From positions 37,128 through 101,127 of the forward strand of contig JAOUOP010000027.1 of NCBI GenBank assembly GCA_029880325.1: a stretch of DNA of 64,000 nucleotides. Direction: 5' to 3'. The stretch is from Myxococcales bacterium. Its GTDB lineage: Bacteria > Myxococcota_A > Polyangia > Polyangiales > JAFGIB01. Below, piece by piece: positions 50,835 to 60,815 of this stretch; the first letter of the stretch is position 1; every line of letters starts with the position of its first letter. Both the position numbers and the translations under genes were made by a program. The notes under the pieces are model-generated. The model was not told the origin of the DNA and did not search any database. It worked only from the letters and a program-made list of their open reading frames with translations.

Positions 50835-53549
50835 ATGATCAGCCTGACGCAGACCGTGCGCCGCGGGGAGGGCCGGCAGGTCTTGTTGGCGGGGGCGACG
50901 CTGTTTTTCCTGCTGGCGAGCCACTCGCTGATGGAGACCGCGCGCGATGCGCTCTTTTTGGCCAGTATCGAGGCCACGCGCCTGCCCTGGGTGTATCTGC
51001 TGATCGCGTCGCTGACGCTGCTGTCGTCCAGGGCCCATCAACGACTGTCGCGCAAGGTGGCGCCGAAGAGGGCGCTGTCGGCCATGTTGCTCTTGGCCGC
51101 CGTGGTGACCGCAGCCTTCCATGCCCTGCTGCCGGCACTCGGCAGCGCAGGGCTATATGCGCTTTACGTCTGGTCGGGGCTGAGCACAGCGCTGGTCGTG
51201 GTGCACTTCTGGATGCTGCTCGGCGACGTCTTTAGCATCACCCAGGCCAAACGCCTCTTCGGGCCCATCGGTGTCGGCGGCGTGCTCGGGGCCATCGCCG
51301 GTAGCGGTCTGGCGCGGCTTTTGACTTCGAGTTTCGAGGCGCGGTCACTGCTTTTGGCCTCGGCGCTCGGTTTCTTGTTTACCGCCCAGCTGCCGCTGCT
51401 CCTGCCGCGTCTGCAACATCCGGCGGTGGCCGAAGGCGGCGAACGGGCGAGCCTGCTCGACAGCATCCAGTACGTCTTGCGTAAACCCTACATCAAGCGT
51501 CTGGCGTTTTTGTCCTTGTTGGCGGCCAGCGCCGCCACCCTCACCGACTTCGTGTTCAAGCGCACGGTCGCCGCCCACGTGCCGGCGGCCGAACTCGGCT
51601 CGTTTTTTGCCACCGCCTACCTGAGCTTCAACCTGCTGTCGCTGGCCGTGCAGGGGGCGGTCGTGGGCCTCATCGTGCGCAGGCTGGACGTCAGCAGCGC
51701 GCTTTCGGCGACGCCGGCATTGATGGGGCTCGCGGCCCTTTCGCTGCTCCTGATGCCTGCTTTGTCGATGGCCCTATTGGTCAAAGGCGTCGACGCGACG
51801 CTTCGCTATTCGCTCTTCAAGACCTCCCTCGAGCTACTGTTCGTGCCGCTGAGCGAGCGCGCGCGACATCGGGTGAAGGTCTTTGTCGACGTGATCGGTC
51901 ATCGCGGTGGTCAGGCCCTGGCCTCGCTCGCGATCCTGGCGCTCAGCGCCAGCGCCGTGCCCGATAGCGTGATCCCGCTTTTGCTTTTGCTGCTGACGCT
52001 GATCTGGATCGCCAGTGCGCTTTCCCTGCGTCCCCACTACCTGGACGAGGTGCGCGCCCACCTCAGCGGGCGGGCGCAGCCAATGGACTTTCCCGAGCTG
52101 GACGTGGCCTCGCTTGAAAACCTTGTCGCTGCCCTCGATAGCGGCCAGGAGGGTGAAGTGATCGCCGCCATTGACGTGCTCGAGCAGGAGGGGCGCAGCC
52201 GCCTGGTGCCGGCGCTGATCCTCTACCATCCCTCCGCAGAGGTTATCGAGCATGCCCTGCGGCTCTTGACCCGCAGCGGTCGTCGCAGTGCGGTTTCGAC
52301 CATCGACCAGATCCTCGATCATCCAGCGCCGCGCGTTCGCGCTGCGGCCATCGCCAGTCGTTCGGTGCTATTGCCGGACGAAGCCCTGCTGCGCCGGCGC
52401 CTGGACCTGGAACAGAGCGCCGAGGTGCGGGCGGCCATCGTCGTGAATCTGATCGCTGCCGGCGACATCGTCGGCAGCGAAGCCCAGCAGCGCATCGACG
52501 CCTTTGTCGAACACGGCAGTGAGGAGACGAAGCTCGCGTTGGCCCGTGCCGTCGCCCAACGCCACGCCGAGCATTTCGACACGCTGCTCGAGCGGTTGGC
52601 CCGGGACGGCTCGGCCGCCGTGCGCTGTGAGGCCATCCGGGCCATGGGTCAAGTGCGCAGTGGCGCCCACATGGACTCGCTGATCGAAGCCCTCGCCGAC
52701 GAGGCCACGCGCAAGGAGGCACGCACCGCCCTGTTGCACCACGGCCGCGATGCGCTCCGGGCGCTCACCTTCGCGCTCGGCTCCGGCGCCCACTCGCGGC
52801 TCGCCCGTTGGCACATCCCCGAGACCCTGGCCGGCTTCGAGCCACAGCGGGCCGCGGCGGTGCTGCTGTCGCACCTGCCCCAGGAGGACGACGGTATGCT
52901 GCGCTACCGCAGCATCCGGGCGCTCGAGACCATCATGCACCGCAATCCGGCGCTCGAGCTCGATCGCAAGACGCTGGAAAAAGCCATCGAGTCGTCGGTG
53001 GCGCGCGCGTTGCGCTATCTGGAGCGGCGCCTTGCGCTCGAGCGCGGCGCCCGCGAAGTACCGGCTCGCCGCACGCCCGGGCACGGGCTGCTGCTGGCTG
53101 CCATCCAGGGCAAGGAGACCAATACCATCGAGCGCCTCTTTCGTCTTCTGGCGCTGCGTTATCCCGCGGAGGACTTCCACCAGATCTACGGCGCATTGCA
53201 CAGCGACAGCAGCCGGGCGCGGGCCAGTGGCCAGGAGTTGATCGCCCAGATCCTGCGTCCGCCCTTGCGCGAGGCGGTGCTGGCGTTGGTCGACGATCTC
53301 GGCGACGAAGAGCGCTTGAGCCAGGGGCGTGCATTCCACACGCCGCGGGGCTTCGACTACGAGGGGCAGCTCGATCAGATGCTCGACAGCAGCAGCGAGA
53401 CCCTGCAATCGATGACCGTCTTTCACATCGGTGAGCTGGGCCTCAGGCGCTTTCGCGATCGCATCGCGGCCCTGCCCCGCACCGAGACCACGGCCTCGGA
53501 CATCGAGCGCGTGCTGTCCTTTCTCGAGCGCGAGGCCGAGGCATGCTGA
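50835..53549 (+). CDS. ATP/ADP translocase-like membrane protein with HEAT repeats
   Basis: The 904-residue protein has about ten to twelve membrane helices (residues 15-415) resembling the nucleotide transporter (NTT/Npt) family, with DVFSITQAKRLFGPIGVGG and VFVDVIGHRGGQALASL as recognisable segments. Its C-terminal half (about 430-890) is helical HEAT-type repeats (e.g. ALARAVAQRHAEHFDTLLER). NTT proteins exchange ATP/ADP in intracellular bacteria and plastids, but HEAT-fused versions occur in free-living bacteria with unknown substrate. GAGG precedes the ATG by 6 nt. Its 3' end overlaps the next gene by 7 nt. Confidence 0.85.
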   Translation: MISLTQTVRRGEGRQVLLAGATLFFLLASHSLMETARDALFLASIEATRLPWVYLLIASLTLLSSRAHQRLSRKVAPKRALSAMLLLAAVVTAAFHALLPALGSAGLYALYVWSGLSTALVVVHFWMLLGDVFSITQAKRLFGPIGVGGVLGAIAGSGLARLLTSSFEARSLLLASALGFLFTAQLPLLLPRLQHPAVAEGGERASLLDSIQYVLRKPYIKRLAFLSLLAASAATLTDFVFKRTVAAHVPAAELGSFFATAYLSFNLLSLAVQGAVVGLIVRRLDVSSALSATPALMGLAALSLLLMPALSMALLVKGVDATLRYSLFKTSLELLFVPLSERARHRVKVFVDVIGHRGGQALASLAILALSASAVPDSVIPLLLLLLTLIWIASALSLRPHYLDEVRAHLSGRAQPMDFPELDVASLENLVAALDSGQEGEVIAAIDVLEQEGRSRLVPALILYHPSAEVIEHALRLLTRSGRRSAVSTIDQILDHPAPRVRAAAIASRSVLLPDEALLRRRLDLEQSAEVRAAIVVNLIAAGDIVGSEAQQRIDAFVEHGSEETKLALARAVAQRHAEHFDTLLERLARDGSAAVRCEAIRAMGQVRSGAHMDSLIEALADEATRKEARTALLHHGRDALRALTFALGSGAHSRLARWHIPETLAGFEPQRAAAVLLSHLPQEDDGMLRYRSIRALETIMHRNPALELDRKTLEKAIESSVARALRYLERRLALERGAREVPARRTPGHGLLLAAIQGKETNTIERLFRLLALRYPAEDFHQIYGALHSDSSRARASGQELIAQILRPPLREAVLALVDDLGDEERLSQGRAFHTPRGFDYEGQLDQMLDSSSETLQSMTVFHIGELGLRRFRDRIAALPRTETTASDIERVLSFLEREAEAC

Positions 53550-54463
53550 CCGCGGCGCCCATTCGCAGCGTTCACGACCGCATATTGTTGCTGCGCTCGC
53601 TGGATTCGTTATCGGGTATCGACGAGGCCGGCCTGTCGCTACTGGCCGAGCACGCCAGCCGTCAAGTGGTGCCCCGGGGCCGCATCTTCGAGACCGAGGG
53701 TGCCCGTTTGCGACGGGTCAACATCGTGGTCGAGGGGCGGGTCGAGATCCAGCGCCGGGGGCGTTTGGTCATGATTGTCGAGCGCGGTCGCGGCGTCGGC
53801 TTTCTCTCGGCGCTGGCCGCCGACGAGCAGGGCATCACCGCGCGCGCGCTCGAAGACTGCGTGATGCTCTCGATTCCAGTCGAAGTCTTGCGCACGGTCT
53901 ACGAAGAGAACTTCTCCGTGGTGCGGAGAACCCTGCAGGTGCTGGCCGTCTCACGCTTGAAGGTGCGCGGCTACCTGCCGGCCGACCCGCGAAAGCCGCC
54001 GCCGGTGGAGCTTGGCGATTGTCCCGCCGGGGAGCTGACCTTCGTGCAGCGCGTGATGGCGGCACGCATTGGTCTATTCGCCCGGGCCAACATGGACGCC
54101 GTCGTCGACATCGCGCGCGGTAGTCGCCAGCTGCGCGTCCCTGCCGGCCAGCTGCTGTGGAAGCAGGGTGATCCGGCGCCGACCTACCTCCGCCTGCTCT
54201 ACGGCCGCGTGCAATGCACGCGCGATGGCGGCGGCCAGATCGAGATCGGGGCCGACTGGATCCTGGGCATCTTCGACGGCATGTCCAACCAGCGGCGCGC
54301 CTACAGCGTGCGCGCCCTGAGCGACCTGGTCGCCCTCGAAGCCGACTATGCCGCTCTCCTGTCGGTCTTCGAAACCCACCGCGTGCTGGCCATGCAGCTC
54401 CTGGCCGGCATGGCCCGCCCGCTGCTGCTGGGCGAGGACGAGCCCGACCTCGAGTTTAGCTGA
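53543..54463 (+). CDS. Double cyclic nucleotide-binding domain protein
   Basis: The 306-residue soluble protein has two cNMP-binding-like beta barrels (about 25-130 with RVNIVVEGRVEIQRRGR, and about 185-290 with RLLYGRVQCTRDGGG). Neither shows a perfect canonical phosphate-binding cassette (GE-x-RxAxV type), so nucleotide binding is unproven. There is no DNA-binding domain. The gene overlaps the HEAT/NTT gene by 7 nt, and fusions of the two types are known in other bacteria, so it probably regulates that transporter. Confidence 0.82.
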   Translation: MLTAAPIRSVHDRILLLRSLDSLSGIDEAGLSLLAEHASRQVVPRGRIFETEGARLRRVNIVVEGRVEIQRRGRLVMIVERGRGVGFLSALAADEQGITARALEDCVMLSIPVEVLRTVYEENFSVVRRTLQVLAVSRLKVRGYLPADPRKPPPVELGDCPAGELTFVQRVMAARIGLFARANMDAVVDIARGSRQLRVPAGQLLWKQGDPAPTYLRLLYGRVQCTRDGGGQIEIGADWILGIFDGMSNQRRAYSVRALSDLVALEADYAALLSVFETHRVLAMQLLAGMARPLLLGEDEPDLEFS

Positions 54464-55292
54464 GATTGGGCATCCGGCTTTCTACACGCGTGCCCGTCCA
54501 ATCGAAACGGTCGTGGCGAGCGGCTGCTGCGCGGAAGCCGTCGGCGAGCGGGTCGACGCCTTCGGGCACGACGGTGTGGTGCATGAGCACGATGCGCGCG
54601 CGCACCTCGTCGGGCAGGGTCAGCAGCTCGCTGTAGTGGGTGTGGACCGAGCCGCCATGGGCTGGTGCGAAGTTACAATCGTGGAAGATGGCGCCCCTGG
54701 GATAGAGCGCGCCGATGTCGCTGCGAAAGGTGGTGTCGGAGGTGAAGTAGAAGACCTCGTCGCCCTCGCCGCGCCAAACTTTGACGCCAAAGGCCGGCTT
54801 GATGATGTCGTCGACCGCCACGTGCGGGGTCCAGTTGAGTTCGAAGCATACGCCGCCGATCTCGAAGGCGGTGTCCTGGGCCACGATCGTCGGCTCCACG
54901 ATATGGTCGTAGCCGTCGCGGCTGCAGCCATCGCGGTCGGTCCACTCGTCCATGCAGGCCCACAGCGAAGTGCGCAAGTCCGTGAGCACGCGCTCGGTGG
55001 AGCAGACGGGCGTGCGGTTCCAGTTTGGCCCGTCGTCGTCGCCGTCGCCATAGAAGCGCTGCCAGGCGAGCTGCTCGATGCCGCCGATGTGGTCGCCGTG
55101 GAGATGGGTCACCAGGATTTGACGCACCTGCTGCAGACCGATGCCCAGCTCCCGCAGCGACTGCAGTGCCGTCGGGCCGCAGTCGATCAACACCGGGCCC
55201 GCGTCTGTGTGGACCACTGCGTTGTTGTGGTAGTTCAGGCGATAGTCGGTAAACGCCGAGCCCGTCCCCAGGAATGTGATCTCCAAGGCCAT
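54456..55292 (-). CDS. MBL-fold metallo-hydrolase (RNase Z-like)
   Basis: The 278-residue protein has the metal motif THLHGDHIGG, an N-terminal LGTGSAFTDYRLNYHNNAVV strand, a further metal His region in MHHTVVPEG and an Asp in FTSDTTFRSD. The arrangement resembles the RNase Z/beta-CASP-lacking phosphodiesterase group, but Cys-rich inserts (WACMDEWTDRDGCSRDG) are unusual. It could act on nucleotides, lactones or other esters. It converges on the cNMP-binding gene and overlaps it by 8 nt. Confidence 0.85.
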   Translation of the reverse strand: MALEITFLGTGSAFTDYRLNYHNNAVVHTDAGPVLIDCGPTALQSLRELGIGLQQVRQILVTHLHGDHIGGIEQLAWQRFYGDGDDDGPNWNRTPVCSTERVLTDLRTSLWACMDEWTDRDGCSRDGYDHIVEPTIVAQDTAFEIGGVCFELNWTPHVAVDDIIKPAFGVKVWRGEGDEVFYFTSDTTFRSDIGALYPRGAIFHDCNFAPAHGGSVHTHYSELLTLPDEVRARIVLMHHTVVPEGVDPLADGFRAAAARHDRFDWTGTRVESRMPNLS

Positions 55293-55384
55293 CCTTCCAT
55301 CTTACCTCGGTTGGCCCGAAAAGACTGGAAAGCCGCGCCGGACGCGCCCGCTCGCGTCTCCAGGCGAGAACGTGGATACTGCCG

Positions 55385-55786
55385 ATGCACACCATGTCCT
55401 CCACCCACAGTCTGGTTTTGGGCTACCTCCTGTGGCTCTTCGGTTTTACCGGCTCCCACCGCTTCTACTACGGCAAGCCGCTGACCGGGACGCTCTACTT
55501 CTTCACCCTCGGCCTGCTCGGCGTCGGTTGGTTGATCGATCTCTTCTTGATCCCCTCCATGTGCGACAAGGCCGATTTTCGCTTCGCCCGAGGGCGCCAT
55601 GACTTCAGCGTCGCCTGGCTGCTGCTGACCTTCCTCGGCGTCTTTGGCGTCCACCGCTTCTACCTGGGCCGCTGGCTCAGCGGGCTGCTCTACCTTTGCA
55701 CGGGGGGGCTTTTGGGATTGGGCGTGCTCTACGACTACTGGACGCTCAACGCCAGCATCGACGAAGGCAATCGCCTCCCGGCCTGA
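55385..55786 (+). CDS. Protein with two TM2 domains
   Basis: The 133-residue membrane protein has two tandem TM2 units, each with the GxHRFY(Y/L)G(K/R) signature: GSHRFYYGKPLTG and GVHRFYLGRWLSG. Each unit is a pair of membrane helices. TM2 proteins are common in bacteria and animals, without an assigned biochemical role. The first Met is at 55385; a second at 55394 is nearly as likely. Confidence 0.88.
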   Translation: MHTMSSTHSLVLGYLLWLFGFTGSHRFYYGKPLTGTLYFFTLGLLGVGWLIDLFLIPSMCDKADFRFARGRHDFSVAWLLLTFLGVFGVHRFYLGRWLSGLLYLCTGGLLGLGVLYDYWTLNASIDEGNRLPA

Positions 55787-55856
55787 GGTGCCGCCCGCGC
55801 ACAAGCGAATCGGTCGTGCCCAATTGATCGGCATTCCGAGGTAGGATCGCCATGTC

Positions 55857-57104
55857 ATGAGGATGAGCGCGCCACTTTCGATGGCGATCCTCGCCGCTTG
55901 CGGGGGCGCTGCGCAGTCACCCCCGTCGACTGCCCCCCCGACACGGGCGTCCAGCACGCCCGCGCCGCAAACCGAAACGGCTGCCGCCGAGGTCACCACC
56001 GCGGGCGATCCGCCTGGCAATCCAGTGGGGGACCAGGACGGCGATGGCGTCGAGGATGGGGCAGATGGCTGTCCTTGGCTACATGCCCGGGTGGCCGATG
56101 GCTGTCCGCAGCGCCTGCGGCTCGATCCGGGACGCGAGAAACTCCTGGTCCAGGGCGATGCTCTGGCCTATGACAGCCGCACCCAGGGGCCGAGCCCCCA
56201 GAGCGAGCCGGTGCTGCAGGAGCTGGCCGTGGCCCTGGCGGCCAACCGCGATTTAGCGGTTCGGGTGGAGGTGCATACCTTCGAGCGCTCCGATGCCGAG
56301 ACCAACTCGCAGCTGTCGCTGGCCCAGGCCGTGGCGCTGCGGGACTACCTGGTCGGCCGCGGTGTTCGCGTCGACCAACTGGAGGCTGTCGGCTGCGGCA
56401 AAAACCGCAACATCGCCCCCCAGAAGGGGCCGCGCCGCTTCGACAACCGCCGCATCGAGCTGCGCATGATACGGCCCCTGCCCGAGACCGGTTATCCCTC
56501 GGTTTTCGGATGCCGCGAGGCGCCGCGTTCCCAGGCCGCCGAGGTGGCCGGCAACCAAAACGCCGAGACCGCAGCCGCGCCAGAGCCTTCATCGGACGCT
56601 ACGGTCGCCACCGTCGATGACGAAGTCGAAGCGCCAGCGCCACCAACGCCTGCGGCCGCGGCCCAGGACGACCCCGACGCTGACGGCATCAAGGGCGCCG
56701 CCGACCGCTGTCCCCGCGCCCCCGGCGAACGCGCCGAGCGCGGCTGCCCCAGGCGCCACCGCTTCGAGCTGGCCAAGGGGCGCATCGCACTGCTGCGCCG
56801 CGTGCGTTTCGAGGGCAACGGCGCGAAACTCAAGCCCCGCAGCGAGGCATTGCTCGGCGAGGTCGCCAAGACATTGACGCACAACCCCGGCGTGCGCGCG
56901 CGCATCGAGGTCGCCGAGCGCGACCCCGCACTCGCTTCCAAGCGCGCCGCCGCCATCCGCGACTGGCTCGCCGCCCACGGCGTCGAGGCTGCCCGCCTCG
57001 AGGCCGCCGGCTGCGCCAAAAGCGCCGGTGAAGGCGTTCAGATTCCGATCACCGAGCAAGCGCAGCTGCCGCCGCCGCCCGAAGCCTGCCAGGCGCTACC
57101 TTGA
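55857..57104 (+). CDS. OmpA-like lipoprotein with TSP3-type repeats
   Basis: The 415-residue protein has a lipoprotein signal (lipobox ILAAC, C15), then two copies of a TSP3-type calcium-binding motif (DQDGDGVEDGADGCP and DDPDADGIKGAADRCP). Each is followed by an OmpA-C-like domain (about 100-205 and 305-405). The first has a recognisable core ending FDNRRIELRMI; the second is degenerate, so peptidoglycan binding is more likely for the first. It is probably an outer-membrane anchor or envelope structural protein. Confidence 0.85.
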   Translation: MRMSAPLSMAILAACGGAAQSPPSTAPPTRASSTPAPQTETAAAEVTTAGDPPGNPVGDQDGDGVEDGADGCPWLHARVADGCPQRLRLDPGREKLLVQGDALAYDSRTQGPSPQSEPVLQELAVALAANRDLAVRVEVHTFERSDAETNSQLSLAQAVALRDYLVGRGVRVDQLEAVGCGKNRNIAPQKGPRRFDNRRIELRMIRPLPETGYPSVFGCREAPRSQAAEVAGNQNAETAAAPEPSSDATVATVDDEVEAPAPPTPAAAAQDDPDADGIKGAADRCPRAPGERAERGCPRRHRFELAKGRIALLRRVRFEGNGAKLKPRSEALLGEVAKTLTHNPGVRARIEVAERDPALASKRAAAIRDWLAAHGVEAARLEAAGCAKSAGEGVQIPITEQAQLPPPPEACQALP

Positions 57105-57211
57105 GGGTTGCCCGCTTCGGGCCCTGAGTGGCAGCGGGCATCCGCTCTCCCTCCTCATTCAGCATCGGGCTTCAAAGCGATGGGCGCAGAGTTCGCTCGA
57201 AGCGGCGTCCG
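57105..57211. other. Convergent gap between OmpA-like and Cys-rich genes
   Basis: The 107-nt gap lies between two 3' ends and should contain terminators. I see no strong hairpin. Confidence 0.35.
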
Positions 57212-57886
57212 TCAGGGCAGCGCACAGCTGCCGGAATCGCAGCGCAGGCCGAAGCTGCACTGCAGGTCGGTCCTGCACTGGACACACTCGCCCTCTTCAA
57301 CGTCGCAGTAGGGGCTTTCCGTCGGGCAGTGCAGGTCGCTGGTGCACTCCATGCACTCGCGTTTCTGAGCATCGCAGTAGCCACCGTCGCCGCAGTCGCT
57401 GTTGACCAGGCACTCGATGCACTCGCCGCTGGCACCGTCGCAGAAGGGTTCGTCGCTGCAGTCTGCGTGCACCAGGCACTGCACGCAGACGCCACGGGTC
57501 GGGTCGCATAGGGGCGACTCGCCGCATTGTTCGCCGCTGATGCAGCCGAGGGCGCAGTGGGTGTCACTCAGGCACTGCACGCAGCGCCCGGTCGCCAGAT
57601 CGCAGATCGGGCCCAGGCCATCGCTGCAGTCGGCATCGCCCGTGCAAAGCGCTGCTGCCACCGCCCCGTCCGGGGCCAGTCCCGCGTCTTGGGCCGGGTC
57701 GCTCGCCTGGGCACCGCCGCCGCCACCGGAACCAGCGTTCGCATCCTCGGCTCCGATGGGCGCGGGCAGCCCGGTCGTGGCCGGGCCTTCCAGGCGAATG
57801 AGCGGGCCCTCGCCGCAGGCCAGCATCGAAAGTGCGACGAGCATCACCAGCGGGGGGGCCGCCGCCGGCCGGCAGCGGGTCGGCAT
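57212..57886 (-). CDS. Cys-rich repeat lipoprotein (sigma-factor operon)
   Basis: The 224-residue protein has a lipoprotein signal (lipobox LSMLAC) and, after a Gly/Asp linker, five to six tandem units of about 22 residues with the pattern C-x4-DC-x6/8-CD-x6-C-x2-C, for example HADCSDEPFCDGASGECIEC. Each unit can form two disulfides, giving a stiff rod-like domain. This repeat type is typical of myxobacterial surface lipoproteins. The ATG (57886) shares one base with the upstream stop; a GTG three bases earlier is also possible. It is last in the sigma/anti-sigma operon. A paralogue lies at 60816. Confidence 0.82.
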   Translation of the reverse strand: MPTRCRPAAAPPLVMLVALSMLACGEGPLIRLEGPATTGLPAPIGAEDANAGSGGGGGAQASDPAQDAGLAPDGAVAAALCTGDADCSDGLGPICDLATGRCVQCLSDTHCALGCISGEQCGESPLCDPTRGVCVQCLVHADCSDEPFCDGASGECIECLVNSDCGDGGYCDAQKRECMECTSDLHCPTESPYCDVEEGECVQCRTDLQCSFGLRCDSGSCALP

Positions 57887-58941
57887 CACTCGCGGTCCCC
57901 GCCACAGGCGTTGCGTACGCGTGCGGCGAGTGGTGAGTGCGGGTGCCGCTCCAGGAAGAGACCCCGGGCCCGGCGACCGGCCTCCAGGCGATCGCTGCCG
58001 CAGAGCGCCAGCACTCGGAGGCCTTCGCGCTCCTGGGTCAGCGCGCCACTCGGAAAGTCGCGCGCATGGTCGCGCAGGGCCTGCAAGGCGCGTCCGTGCT
58101 GGCCCCGGTGCACCGCCGCGGTGGCGATGCGGATCAGTGTGAGTTCGCGGCCCAGTCCGGGGTCTGTGGCGGCCCGGTTGCTCGCGGTGGGCGGCGCCGG
58201 GCTCGCTTGCGGCGCTGCCGGATGGGCCAGCCGGGTTCCCCGGTGGGAGTGGTCGGTGGTCGTCGTTCGCCTGTCGGTGGCATGGGCTTTGTGGGGGCCG
58301 TGCGTGCGCGTGCCGACGGCCGCCTTGTTGTCCAGCTTGTTGTCCAGCTTGTGGTCCTGCTTGTGGTCCTGCTTGTGGTTCTGCTGGTGGTCCAGCTTGT
58401 GGTCCTGCGGGTCGGCCTGGAGGTGGGGCGCGGCGGCCTGCGTCCGATCGTCGGCAGGCACGTTCTCGCCCGTTGCGGGCGCGCCGCCCACGGCTTGATG
58501 GTTTTCCCCGTCGCCGGCGGGCGTGCCATCGGGGCCCATCGCCTGGGCGAGGCCGCCCTGGGGTTGTGCCGGTCGCGCCGCCGGGGTAGGCGCCATCCGA
58601 TCGCGGGTCGCCGCATGCGGCTCCGACGCCAGCGCCGTGCCCGTGGGCGGCCCGCCTGGCTCGGCCTGCGGTGCCCACATCACGGCGGCGGCCAGTCCGC
58701 CCAGCACCGCCAGGCCCGCGGCCAGCTTGAGGCCGGCGCCGCTCGCCAACCCCGCCCAGGGGCCCGGTGGCGCCGCGCTCGAGTTGCCCGCCGTCGAAGC
58801 CGGAGGGGGCGCGGCACCGATGCTGGCCATCAGCGCCGCGTGGACGCGCCTGCGGTCTTCGGGGGCCGGCTCGTCCGCTGTGCGGGCTTCGTCGAGCAGC
58901 GCCTGAAGGCGCGCCGGAAGCTGCTCGGGGGGCTCACTCAT
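57886..58941 (-). CDS. Membrane-bound anti-sigma-like protein
   Basis: The 351-residue protein has a cytoplasmic N terminus (about 1-65: LPARLQALLDEARTADEPAP), one membrane helix (about 72-92: LAAGLAVLGGLAAAVMW), a low-complexity periplasmic linker with a DHK/DNK repeat (DNA 58323-58408) and a helical C-terminal domain (about 255-345). There is no zinc-binding anti-sigma motif. Overlap with the ECF sigma gene (8 nt) and the single helix suggest an anti-sigma role. GGGAGG lies 5 nt before the ATG; a GTG at 58947 lies inside this site. Confidence 0.75.
   Translation of the reverse strand: MSEPPEQLPARLQALLDEARTADEPAPEDRRRVHAALMASIGAAPPPASTAGNSSAAPPGPWAGLASGAGLKLAAGLAVLGGLAAAVMWAPQAEPGGPPTGTALASEPHAATRDRMAPTPAARPAQPQGGLAQAMGPDGTPAGDGENHQAVGGAPATGENVPADDRTQAAAPHLQADPQDHKLDHQQNHKQDHKQDHKLDNKLDNKAAVGTRTHGPHKAHATDRRTTTTDHSHRGTRLAHPAAPQASPAPPTASNRAATDPGLGRELTLIRIATAAVHRGQHGRALQALRDHARDFPSGALTQEREGLRVLALCGSDRLEAGRRARGLFLERHPHSPLAARVRNACGGDRE
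58323..58408. repeat. 12-nt tandem repeat in the anti-sigma linker
   Basis: About seven imperfect copies of a 12-nt unit (variants of GTGGTCCTGCTT and TTGTCCAGCTTG on the plus strand) encode alternating QDHK and LDNK tetrapeptides. Multiples of 12 nt keep the frame when copies are gained or lost. Confidence 0.75.
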
Positions 58942-59527
58942 CGCCACCTCCCAGCGCTTCGCGGTAGTTGCGCTCGACGAACCTCACCAGCGCTTTGCGG
59001 GCCGAGCCCAGGCGCGAGTAGACCGTGCTCTGATTGGCATCGAGCGCCTCGCCGATCTCGCGCGCGTTCATGCCCTCGAGCTCCGAGAGGATGAAGACGG
59101 CGCGACGGTCCTCGTCGAGCGTGTCCAGGAATTCGCCGACGATGCGCGAGGCTTGCCCGCGCACGGCGCCGTCAAAGGGATCGTTTTGCTGGGGCGCCGG
59201 GATGCTGTCGTGCAGGGGGGCGAGTCCGCCCTTGCGCCGGACGCGTCGCCGGTAGTCGCTGGCGACCCGGCGCGCGATGGCGAATAGCCAGCTGCGCGCT
59301 GACCAACGCGGCTCATAGTCCGTGAGGCGCCGATATACGACGATGAACACATCCTGCGTGGCGTCGTCGAGGGAAGCCTCGGCCACGCCCAGTCGGCGCA
59401 GGCTTCGCCAAACGAAGTCAAAATGTGCCGTGTAGAGTTCATCGAGATCGGGTTGAGCCCTGGCGGCGCGCTGGTCCGCGGCCGGTACAACGACCGGATC
59501 GAGCTTGCTAAGGGTGCTGGGCACCAC
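58934..59527 (-). CDS. ECF-family RNA polymerase sigma factor
   Basis: The 197-residue sigma factor has region 2 (DLDELYTAHFDFVWRSLRRL, then DATQDVFIVVYRRLTDYEPR and RSWLFAIARRVASDYRRR) and region 4 (LDEDRRAVFILSELEGMNAR and DANQSTVYSRLGSARKALVR). Length and layout match ECF factors. The start is a GTG (59527) with a weak ribosome binding site; an ATG is not available near the usual position. It is followed by the membrane protein and Cys-rich lipoprotein, so it probably responds to an envelope signal. It may autoregulate. Confidence 0.92.
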   Translation of the reverse strand: MVPSTLSKLDPVVVPAADQRAARAQPDLDELYTAHFDFVWRSLRRLGVAEASLDDATQDVFIVVYRRLTDYEPRWSARSWLFAIARRVASDYRRRVRRKGGLAPLHDSIPAPQQNDPFDGAVRGQASRIVGEFLDTLDEDRRAVFILSELEGMNAREIGEALDANQSTVYSRLGSARKALVRFVERNYREALGGGDE

Positions 59528-59592
59528 ACCAGATTAATGGCCAGGGCCCCGTCGATCCACCGATGAAATGCGCGCTGGGTCCGTGGATTTTT

Positions 59593-60639
<1,047 letters not shown>

Positions 60640-60815
60640 GGGGGCTTCATACCACGGCGCAGCATTGATTCCCCAATCGCTGCGCTCCCCACCCGGGCCT
60701 ACAGAGACCGCACGATCTGGCCTGTGCTTCGATGGGAATCGCGATGGCTGGCCATAGATCTCCATGGTACCGCCCTGGCGTGTGCCCGACTTCCAATTGC
60801 GAAGGAGCGAGAACC
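60640..60815. promoter_or_regulatory. Divergent promoter spacer
   Basis: This 176-nt region lies between the Pro-Glu protein (minus) and the second Cys-rich lipoprotein (plus). AAGGAG lies just before the plus-strand ATG. No dyad stands out. Confidence 0.4.
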
